Assembly (NCBI GenBank): GCA_021793595.1
Contig: JAJYSL010000011.1
Coordinates: 1 to 13,251, forward strand
From: Acidobacteriota bacterium
GTDB taxonomy: Bacteria; Acidobacteriota; Terriglobia; Terriglobales; Acidobacteriaceae
Direction of reading: 5' to 3'
Length of the DNA: 13,251 nt
Shown here: positions 7,522 to 13,251 of the stretch, one piece after another
How positions within the stretch are numbered: position 1 is the stretch's first letter
Layout: each line of letters opens with the position of its first letter
Translations under genes and position numbers: made by a program
The notes under the pieces: model-generated
Told to the model about the DNA's origin: nothing
The model's input: only the letters and a program-made list of their open reading frames with translations
Database searches by the model: none

Positions 7522-9341
7522 CGCGTAGAAAACCCGACGGACCAAACTTGGAAGAAGAAAAGCAACAACCGCACCGCCGCAAGTTTCTTAAGCTTTCTGG
7601 AACGGCGCTGGCAGCCTCGTTCTTCAGGTCGCTGCCGTTTTCGGCTTCTGAGGGCGCGATTGCCGGGCCCGCGGGAAGTGGCTCAACCGCGCAACAGGCG
7701 GCGAAAACTGCCGCTGTCGCGGGCGAGCGCATCCGATTTGAAGACATCACGCGAGCGGCCGGGATCCGTTTCGTGCACAACAGCGGCGCCTTCGGAAAAA
7801 AATATCTTCCGGAAACGATGGGGTCCGGGGTTGGGTTTATCGATTACGACAATGACGGCTGGCAGGACATTTTTCTGGTGAATGGAATGAACTGGCCCGG
7901 TCACCCTGGGCGCGTCACCATGTCGGCTCTCTACCATAACAACCGCGATGGCACCTTTACCGATGTCACGCACAAAGCGGGGCTTGCTGTACCAATGTAC
8001 GGCATGGGCATCGCTGTGGCGGACTATGACAACGACGGCCACGACGATTTGTTCGTGACGGCATATGGTCAAAATCGTCTGTTCCACAACAATGGCAACG
8101 GCACGTTTACCGATGTCACCAAGCAAGCTGGGTTATGGGGAGTCGACGAATTCAGTACCAGTGCGGCGTGGGTCGATTATGACCGCGATGGTCATCTGGA
8201 TCTGCTGGTCGCGAATTACGTTTCGTGGACGCCGCAGAGTGATTTGTATTGCTCGATGGACGGCAAAGGCAAGTCCTACTGCACTCCGGAATCGTATAAA
8301 GGTGCATCGGTTCGGCTGTGGCGCAACCGCGGCAATGGGACCTTTGAGGACGCTACCCACAAGTCTGGTCTCTATGACGCGACTTCAAAGAGCATGGGGA
8401 TTGCCATCCTCGACGCCAACCAAGATGGCTGGCCGGATATCGCCATCAGCAACGACACGCAGCCCAATAAACTCTATATCAACAATCGCAATGGCACGTT
8501 TACGGAAAAAGGCGTGGTCTCCGGCATCGGTTTCAGCGAAGATGGCGTGGCCCGCGCCGGCATGGGAATCGATGCCGCCGACTATAACCACTCCGGCTAT
8601 CCCAGTCTGGCAATTACAAATTTTTCCAACCAGATGATCTCGCTGTATCAGAACCAGAAGAATGGGTTGTTTGTCGACATTGCTCCGGAGTCGGAAGTGG
8701 GACAAAAAAGTTTGCTGACGCTGGGCTTCGCCTGTTTCTTTTTTGATTACGATCTCGACGGCTGGCTCGACCTGTTTATTGCCGACGGCCATCTGGATCC
8801 TGATATCGAAAAAGTGCAGCAGCGGGTCCATTATGCGGAGGCTCCGCATCTGTTTCATAACGAAGGCGGCGGCAAGTTTCAGGATGTCGCGGCGGCAATG
8901 GGCAGGTCGTTCGATGAGCGGCGTGTGGCACGCGGCGCAGCATATGGAGACATCAACAACGATGGCGCGCTGGACTTGATCTTGACGACGAACAACGGGC
9001 CGGCGGTGTTGTTCCGCAATACCGGCGCGACCAATCAGTCGTTGCGCGTGAAGCTGTGGGGAACCAAATCGAACCGCAACGGCATCGGCGCGGTGGTGTT
9101 TGTGCAGTCGGCGCAGACCGGACAGAAGCTAACAATGCGCAGCGGATCGAGCTATCTTTCTTCGAGCGAACTGGTGCTGACCTTCGGGCTGGGCAAAGCG
9201 GACAAAGCCGATGTGGTTGAGATCCATTGGCCCAGCGGCATCACGCAGCGGCTGACGAATATCACCGCAGGCCAGACGATTACCGTGCGCGAAGACAAGG
9301 GCATTGTCCACGCCGGACCATTTCAGCAACGCGCTGTTTAA
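7518..9341 (+). CDS. Tat-exported CRTAC1-family FG-GAP propeller with ASPIC/UnbV domain
   Basis: This is an exported beta-propeller protein of the CRTAC1/ASPIC-UnbV family; the biochemical role of bacterial members is poorly known. The TTG start at 7518 overlaps the TGA of the cytochrome gene (TTGA) and is preceded by GAGGTGG, so translation is probably coupled. Length is 607 aa. RRKFLK at residues 20-25 followed by a hydrophobic stretch is a Tat signal. Seven calcium-loop-like repeats are visible near residues 108, 170, 220, 299, 355, 411 and 478, in forms such as DYDNDGWQD, DYDRDGHLD and DINNDGALD; the fifth (DYNHSGYP) is degenerate. Two cysteines (YC...YC, about 245-257) sit in an insert. 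The ASPIC/UnbV domain occupies about 505-590, with RSGSSYLSSSEL and HWPSGITQ. It forms an operon with the cytochrome, suggesting a common periplasmic complex. No enzymatic residues can be assigned. Confidence 0.88.
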   Translation: MTRRKPDGPNLEEEKQQPHRRKFLKLSGTALAASFFRSLPFSASEGAIAGPAGSGSTAQQAAKTAAVAGERIRFEDITRAAGIRFVHNSGAFGKKYLPETMGSGVGFIDYDNDGWQDIFLVNGMNWPGHPGRVTMSALYHNNRDGTFTDVTHKAGLAVPMYGMGIAVADYDNDGHDDLFVTAYGQNRLFHNNGNGTFTDVTKQAGLWGVDEFSTSAAWVDYDRDGHLDLLVANYVSWTPQSDLYCSMDGKGKSYCTPESYKGASVRLWRNRGNGTFEDATHKSGLYDATSKSMGIAILDANQDGWPDIAISNDTQPNKLYINNRNGTFTEKGVVSGIGFSEDGVARAGMGIDAADYNHSGYPSLAITNFSNQMISLYQNQKNGLFVDIAPESEVGQKSLLTLGFACFFFDYDLDGWLDLFIADGHLDPDIEKVQQRVHYAEAPHLFHNEGGGKFQDVAAAMGRSFDERRVARGAAYGDINNDGALDLILTTNNGPAVLFRNTGATNQSLRVKLWGTKSNRNGIGAVVFVQSAQTGQKLTMRSGSSYLSSSELVLTFGLGKADKADVVEIHWPSGITQRLTNITAGQTITVREDKGIVHAGPFQQRAV

Positions 9342-9382
9342 GGAATTTGGATCGACAGCCCGGGGGCCACTCCGACGGCAAC
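9342..9382. other. Short convergent gap without a clear terminator
   Basis: Only 41 bases separate the stop of the CRTAC gene from the stop of the convergent MFS gene. A GC-rich stretch (CCCGGGGGCC) is present, but there is no stem followed by a T-run on either strand. Transcripts from the two sides may therefore overlap. Confidence 0.5.
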
Positions 9383-10582
9383 CTACGGCAAACTGGGCGC
9401 GGTCTGCCGGGGTGAGGCTTTGTTGGCCTGCGAACGGCGTGCAAGCAATAAAAAGCACGCGATCATGATTCCCAGCGCGAAGACCGGGACCAGCAATCCA
9501 TCGCGCAAAGAGCCGGTGTGCGTGGAAAGTCTGCCGGTCAACCAGGGCAGAACCGAGCCGCCCATTCCCGCGACGGAGAAAAGCCATTTGGTCTGCGGCG
9601 ACTCGTGCGTGAGCGCCAGAACACGCGATGCGCACAGCGGGAAAATGGGCGCTAACGCAAGTCCCGCAGCTACGGCGGAAAGCAGAATCGCCACCGGCGA
9701 GTGATTCAGCAGGATTGAAAGAACGCTGCCACAGCCGACGATCATAGACGCCAGAAGCAGGCGCGACTCCGACACCCGCAACAGAACGGCCGGAGCAAAA
9801 AGCCGGCCGCATAGAAGCGCGAGCCAGAACGAGGAAGTGATGAGGGCTGCCCAAAAACCTCCGCCGATGGCGCGACGATGAATGAACGTCATCATCCAGC
9901 CGCTCACAGAAACTTCGACCCCAACGTACAGAAATGCGAGCAGTGAGAATCCCGCAATCAGGAGCCACGGCGTCCCTCCCTCGGTGACTCGCAGACGACG
10001 GGTGTTCGTTCCCAGCAGATTGACACGACAATGCCGGAGAATCAGAGCGATCGCCGCGAAGACGATGGCGACAACAAAATAAATTTGCATGGGATGCTCA
10101 TGGCGAACCCAACGGGTGGCAACTTCCGGCGAGAGTGCTGCGCCCACGATCCAGGAGGCGTTCAGCAATGAGAGCGCTGCGCCGGGGCGTTCGAAGACTG
10201 TGCCGCCGACCATGTTGATGGCCGTCATGGCCCAGCCCATACCGACGCCAAAAAAGAAGAAGACGAGAGCAGCGGCGTAGCCGTGCAGGATTCCCAGGAC
10301 AAGGGCACCTGCGACCATGACGAGATAGCCCTGCTGGATACTGCGGAAAAGATCTTCCCGCACCATCAATGCACCGATTGCGGCGCCTGTAAATTGGCAG
10401 GCAAATAGAAAACCGGCTTGCGCGTCGGTGAGGTTCCATGCGGAGTGCAGAGCCGGAAGCAGGCAGCCCAACAAGGTGGTGCCGAATCCAGTGGCGGCAA
10501 ACGCGATATGCAGCCACATGACGGAGATCAGACGACGTTCATTCCTCGTCAAGGTCGGCGATCCGATTTTTGAGGGATGCAT
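9383..10582 (-). CDS. MFS transporter, probable sugar permease
   Basis: This is a major facilitator superfamily permease of the inner membrane, with about 12 hydrophobic helices over 399 aa. The ATG at 10582 was chosen because it follows a purine-rich GGAGGGGAG tract; a longer start at 10630 has no ribosome site and lies deep in lacI. Typical features are GFLFACQFTGAAIGAL after helix 1, a short basic/acidic segment (VREDLF) where the helix 2-3 loop is expected, and a second half starting near LLIAGFSLLAFLYVGVEV. This GVEVSVSGW segment in helix 7 is reminiscent of FucP-like sugar/H+ symporters. The gene start overlaps the end of lacI by 44 bases, so the two are co-transcribed and probably translationally coupled. 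Sugar transport is inferred from the neighbouring LacI regulator and TonB receptor; the substrate is unknown. Confidence 0.82.
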   Translation of the reverse strand: MHPSKIGSPTLTRNERRLISVMWLHIAFAATGFGTTLLGCLLPALHSAWNLTDAQAGFLFACQFTGAAIGALMVREDLFRSIQQGYLVMVAGALVLGILHGYAAALVFFFFGVGMGWAMTAINMVGGTVFERPGAALSLLNASWIVGAALSPEVATRWVRHEHPMQIYFVVAIVFAAIALILRHCRVNLLGTNTRRLRVTEGGTPWLLIAGFSLLAFLYVGVEVSVSGWMMTFIHRRAIGGGFWAALITSSFWLALLCGRLFAPAVLLRVSESRLLLASMIVGCGSVLSILLNHSPVAILLSAVAAGLALAPIFPLCASRVLALTHESPQTKWLFSVAGMGGSVLPWLTGRLSTHTGSLRDGLLVPVFALGIMIACFLLLARRSQANKASPRQTAPSLP

Positions 10583-11681
10583 TCTTGTTCTTCGCTCCCC
10601 TCCTGATGTTGCGATGCGAGTCCGGCGCATCGTCGACCTGCGCGACGGCAGCGGTCGATTCGCGCACGGTGAGTTCGGGATAAATCACGATCTGCTCGCG
10701 GAATTTCTCCACGCCCTGCAGCCGGGCCAGCAGATACTCTGACGCCATCCATCCCATCTCTCGAAGCGGCTGCCGCACCGTTGTCAGGCTGGGACTGATA
10801 AAGGCAGCTGCCCGGATATCGTCGAAGCCAATGACGGAAACGTCCGTGGGCACGCGCAGGCCGACATCCTGCAGCGCCCGCATGGCGCCCATGGCAGCCA
10901 CGTCGTTGAAGGAAACCAGCGCCGTAAAACGACGATTGCTATTGAGCAGTTGTTGCACGACGGGATATCCCAAATCCGGTGTGGTGATGTCGCGCTCCAA
11001 CCTAACCACCAACTCAGGCTTCACACGCAGGCCGAGTTTCCGCGCCATCTTGACCGTGCTTCGCCAGCGGTCATCGGAGTCGGAACTAAAGGGCTGCCCG
11101 CGCATGTACGCCATATCGCGATGCCCCAATTGATACAGATGGGTCAGCGCCAATTCGGCAGCGCGGTCGTGGTCCAGTACGAGATTGGTGACGCCCTCCA
11201 CGCGGGTATGTCCGGCGACCGCCACGACGGGAACGGGAAGCCTGTGCTCCAGTAACGTGTCGATTGCGATCAAGCCTTCCGCGCCGCGGCTGAGCAGCAT
11301 GTTGCAGTACTCATCCACCAGATCTTTGCGATGGCGATGATGCACGGTGAAGTAGAAATATCCTTTGCCGATGAGGTAATCGCCGATGCCGCTCATCACC
11401 TGGGTGTGATAGCCCTCACCCAATTCTGGGACAAGAATGCCGATGGTATGCGTTTTGCGATTGCGCAAGGAGCGGGCGAGCAGGTTCGGTTGATAGCCCA
11501 GTTTCTCCGCCGCGGCCTTGATGCGCTCGCGCGTCGGCTGCGGAATGGAGCGCCCCGGAACATTATTCAACACAACGGAGACGGTTGCGGGGTTTAGGCC
11601 AAGATGCTCTGCCAGTTGTTTCAGACTTACACCCCCGCGGGTTGAGTTGGGCTTGCGGGTGCGGCCATCGTTAGCCGGCAT
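10539..11681 (-). CDS. LacI-family transcriptional regulator
   Basis: This is a LacI/GalR-family DNA-binding regulator of 380 aa. The helix-turn-helix is at residues 18-40 (VSLKQLAEHLGLNPATVSVVLNN). It is followed by PGRSIPQPTRERI, a short variant insert, and by the hinge segment YQPNLLARSLRN (63-74), which contacts the minor groove at a central CG. The rest is a periplasmic-binding-protein-like sensor, with the usual end motifs FDD near the C-terminal third and a TTVRQP element. The ATG at 11681 is the only possible start in this frame because a TGA lies three codons upstream. Its own ribosome site is weak, while a consensus one precedes a tiny overlapping ORF upstream. The 3' end overlaps the MFS gene. 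It probably controls the permease and the divergent TonB receptor in response to a sugar; the effector is unknown. Confidence 0.93.
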   Translation of the reverse strand: MPANDGRTRKPNSTRGGVSLKQLAEHLGLNPATVSVVLNNVPGRSIPQPTRERIKAAAEKLGYQPNLLARSLRNRKTHTIGILVPELGEGYHTQVMSGIGDYLIGKGYFYFTVHHRHRKDLVDEYCNMLLSRGAEGLIAIDTLLEHRLPVPVVAVAGHTRVEGVTNLVLDHDRAAELALTHLYQLGHRDMAYMRGQPFSSDSDDRWRSTVKMARKLGLRVKPELVVRLERDITTPDLGYPVVQQLLNSNRRFTALVSFNDVAAMGAMRALQDVGLRVPTDVSVIGFDDIRAAAFISPSLTTVRQPLREMGWMASEYLLARLQGVEKFREQIVIYPELTVRESTAAVAQVDDAPDSHRNIRRGAKNKNASLKNRIADLDEE

Positions 11682-11724
11682 CGGTATTCACCATGTTCGG
11701 TTCAGGCAGCCAACGTGCGATCAC
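11671..11724 (-). CDS. Candidate 17-aa leader ORF overlapping the lacI start
   Basis: On the minus strand a consensus ribosome site AAGGAGGT (11735 to 11728) stands just before GTG at 11724. The frame encodes 17 residues (MIARWLPEPNMVNTDAG) and stops with TAA at 11671, 11 bases inside lacI. LacI itself has only a weak GGTGA before its ATG. The arrangement would fit translational coupling of lacI to a short leader. It could also mean that a base is missing and lacI really begins at the GTG. No homology is claimed for the peptide. Confidence 0.35.
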   Translation of the reverse strand: MIARWLPEPNMVNTDAG

Positions 11725-11789
11725 CCGACCTCCTTCCAATCTCGTAAAAAGGTGCCTCATCGTAAATTCCTAAGAGTATTGCCTGCAAT

Positions 11790-11847
11790 GCCAAGGGCGA
11801 CCTGGATAAAAGCGGCGACATGACCCATTGTATGCACCGCCCTTGGT
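11790..11847. repeat. Inverted repeat upstream of lacI
   Basis: CCAAGGGCG at 11791-11799 and its exact reverse complement CGCCCTTGG at 11838-11846 are separated by 38 bases. One G-U pair and one T-A pair extend the outer end. It lies about 110 bases upstream of the lacI start codon and could be a leader structure or a bipartite protein site. Immediately beside it, ATTGC-CT-GCAAT (11778-11789) is a small palindrome. Confidence 0.45.
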
Positions 11848-11884
11848 ACACGGAGTGAAACGTCTGCAACTTGCGGTATGGCTT

Positions 11885-11902
11885 GCTCGAATCGATCCGA
11901 GC
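11885..11902. promoter_or_regulatory. Candidate LacI-family operator 1
   Basis: An 18-bp near-perfect palindrome, GCTCGAATCGATCCGAGC, is centred on CG (11893-11894) with one mismatched pair. LacI-family proteins usually bind palindromes with a central CG step. It lies between the lacI gene and the divergent receptor promoter. Assignment to this particular regulator is inference. Confidence 0.4.
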
Positions 11903-11976
11903 GCGTCACGTAAGGCCCTCCTTTTCCGCGGATCAGCAGATCGCATCGGCCGTGGATAAGCCCAACAGGTCGTAGA

Positions 11977-11986
11977 CAATCGATTG
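11977..11986. promoter_or_regulatory. Candidate LacI-family operator 2
   Basis: CAATCGATTG is a perfect 10-bp palindrome with a central CG (11981-11982) and shares the AATCGAT core of the upstream site 88 bp away. It ends 29 bases before the -35 box of the receptor promoter, so it could take part in looping or activation. It is short and may be chance. Confidence 0.35.
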
Positions 11987-12014
11987 ACTGACAGCCTACA
12001 TCACAAATTATCCA

Positions 12015-12044
12015 TTGACAAAAGAATAATCTCAGGCGTTTAAT
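12015..12044 (+). promoter_or_regulatory. Housekeeping-type promoter of the TonB-dependent receptor
   Basis: A perfect TTGACA (12015-12020) and TTTAAT (12039-12044, one mismatch to TATAAT) are 18 bases apart. Transcription would start near 12051, giving an untranslated leader of about 160 bases before the receptor ATG. TACATCAC (11997-12004), a possible CRP/FNR half-site, lies just upstream of the -35 box. The 529-bp region from 11682 to 12210 holds no other convincing gene. Confidence 0.65.
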
Positions 12045-12198
12045 GAGTCGCGGTTATCAAGCCTGCTGGTTTCAATGCCCCAAGGCAAACGGTTGTCTGG
12101 ATGATATTGGAGTTGCGGCAGGAATCGTTGGCAACCAGGACGATGGGTAGCATCTGGCATTGGCCCATGAAGGGCGCGAAGACGAAGCCAGAATTTTC

Positions 12199-12204
12199 AG
12201 GAGG
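12199..12204 (+). promoter_or_regulatory. Ribosome binding site of the TonB-dependent receptor
   Basis: AGGAGG stands 6 bases before ATG 12211. This fixes the start of the partial receptor gene. Confidence 0.85.
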
Positions 12205-12210
12205 CAATCT

Positions 12211-13251
12211 ATGAGGAAGTTGTTACGTGGCACAGCCCGGCTGGTCTTGCCGATATGTTTCTCGCTTAGCGCGATCGGTACCGGTCTGGCGCAAAACACG
12301 AACTCAGGCGACATCCGCGGCAGCGTGACCGATTCCACGGGGGCTGTTCTGCCGGGCGTCACGGTTACAGTTTTGGACGTCGACAAGAACGTCACTCGTA
12401 CTTACGTGACCAACAGCAGCGGATTGTATGACACCGGCTCTATCGTTCCGGATAACTACACGCTGACATTCACCAAAGACGGCTTTGAAACCTACGTGCG
12501 CGGGCCCATCGTGTTGATGGTGGGAACCACCGGCATTGACGCGCAGTTGAAGGTTGGCGCGGTTTCCAGCAAAGTGGTTGTCACAACAAATACCCCGCTG
12601 CTGCAGACAGAAACAGGATCGCAGTCGACCACGCTGACAGCGAAGAGCATGCAGTTGTTGCCGCAGGTCACAGAGGATTGGCAGAATTTCGTGATCCTGA
12701 TGCCCGGCACTTCCGGCACGCCGGAGAATGCTTCGAATCCATTGAATCCTGGTCAGATCGCTTCCGTAAACGGCAACCTACCGTACAGCACCGTACTGGC
12801 GGACGGCGCAACGACCACACTGCCGATGAGTCAGAACGCCGACGTAACGGTGTTTGAAACGACGTCCGAAGTGAAAATCGATACTTCCGCATTCTCGGCA
12901 GAGTATGGCGTCGGCGGTGTCCTGTACAACCAGATCAGCAAGGGCGGCACCAATCAGTTCCATGGCACCCTGTACGAATATTTCCAGAACAATGCCTTGG
13001 ACGCGGCGCCGTATGCGTTCGGTGCGAACGCCACGGTTCCGGTCCTGCACTACAACAACTACGGCGGGTCCATTGGCGGTCCGATTCTGCGTAACCGGAT
13101 GTTTTTCTATTTCGATTATGACAAGACCAGCGACATCGGCGGCGCCTCCAACGGCTTTGTAACGGTACCGACGGCAGCGGAACTGGCCGGCGATTTCACT
13201 GGCTTGCCGACTCTTTATGACCCGACAACGCAGGTGATTACGAACACGCCG
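12211..13251 (+). CDS. Oar-like TonB-dependent receptor, N-terminal part (3' end outside window)
   Basis: This is an outer-membrane TonB-dependent transporter of the acidobacterial Oar-like type; the 347 codons up to the window edge are open. Residues 1-27 are a signal peptide (likely cut at GLA|Q). A carboxypeptidase-regulatory-like beta-sandwich spans about 32-110, starting GDIRGSVTDSTGAVLPGVTV. The plug domain follows, with LLPQ, a VNGN segment and the conserved VKIDTSAFSAEYG...ISKGGTNQFHGTLYEYFQN. The barrel begins at NNYGGSIGGPILRNRMFFYFDYD. These proteins usually exceed 1,000 residues, so about two thirds is missing. It is divergent from lacI-mfs and has its own strong promoter, so it probably imports an oligosaccharide whose breakdown product is sensed by the LacI protein. 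The substrate cannot be read. No frameshift is seen in the visible part. Confidence 0.93.
   Translation, partial: MRKLLRGTARLVLPICFSLSAIGTGLAQNTNSGDIRGSVTDSTGAVLPGVTVTVLDVDKNVTRTYVTNSSGLYDTGSIVPDNYTLTFTKDGFETYVRGPIVLMVGTTGIDAQLKVGAVSSKVVVTTNTPLLQTETGSQSTTLTAKSMQLLPQVTEDWQNFVILMPGTSGTPENASNPLNPGQIASVNGNLPYSTVLADGATTTLPMSQNADVTVFETTSEVKIDTSAFSAEYGVGGVLYNQISKGGTNQFHGTLYEYFQNNALDAAPYAFGANATVPVLHYNNYGGSIGGPILRNRMFFYFDYDKTSDIGGASNGFVTVPTAAELAGDFTGLPTLYDPTTQVITNTP

Noticed and set aside
5299..7545. 748-codon open frame on the minus strand opposite the cytochrome gene
   Set aside because: It mirrors the codon bias of the plus-strand gene, is rich in Arg, His and Val without any domain pattern, and has no ribosome site; the plus strand carries five CXXCH sites and TPRs.
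12043..12150. 35-aa open frame starting inside the receptor promoter
   Set aside because: Its ATG overlaps the -10 box, so the transcript from that promoter would begin after the start codon; no ribosome site is seen.
1..13251. tRNA genes, rRNA genes, CRISPR arrays, insertion sequences or prophage genes
   Set aside because: No cloverleaf-like sequence, regularly spaced repeats, transposase motifs or terminal inverted repeats were seen on reading.

Overview
The window looks like chromosome of an Acidobacteriota member (Acidobacteriaceae-like). The basis is the gene content, not a database match: an Oar-type TonB-dependent receptor with a carboxypeptidase-regulatory-like N-terminal domain, a CRTAC1/ASPIC-UnbV propeller protein, a cytochrome c554-like multiheme protein fused to TPRs, an AlgE-like outer-membrane barrel, and a LacI regulator of the 'PGRSIPQPTRERI' subtype. 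GC content is moderately high and the coding strands carry long GC-driven antisense shadow ORFs.

Layout. (1) 2-397 (+) is the 3' end of folP. (2) 362-2616 (-) is a secreted GH3 glycosidase, convergent with folP and overlapping its tail by 36 bp; it is split by one apparent missing base near 1790, just before the catalytic Asp motif. (3) 2617-2898 is a divergent control region. (4) 2899-4464 (+) is an AlgE-like outer-membrane beta-barrel, followed by a perfect 18-bp hairpin (4482-4519). (5) 4642-9341 (+) is a two-gene unit: a membrane-anchored pentaheme cytochrome with a TPR tail, and a Tat-exported CRTAC/ASPIC propeller. The two overlap by 4 nt and sit behind a near-consensus CRP-type palindrome. 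(6) 9383-11681 (-) is a lacI-mfs operon with a 44-bp gene overlap. (7) 11682-12210 is a 529-bp divergent regulatory region. (8) 12211 to the window end (+) is a TonB-dependent receptor whose C-terminus lies outside the window.

How the parts may work together. The LacI regulator, the MFS permease, the TonB receptor and probably the GH3 enzyme look like a carbohydrate-uptake module: outer-membrane import, periplasmic hydrolysis, inner-membrane transport and control. The cytochrome-CRTAC pair looks like a separate respiratory module. Its membrane domain has two histidines near the same periplasmic face of two helices, so it might carry a b-type heme that passes electrons to the five c-type hemes. 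That is inference. The octamer TACATCAC occurs upstream of three transcription units and may link them to one CRP/FNR-family regulator.

The most interesting parts are the cytochrome-CRTAC pair, the shared promoter octamer, and the lacI/receptor intergenic region with its palindromes and candidate leader ORFs. No tRNA, rRNA, CRISPR array, insertion sequence or phage gene was seen.
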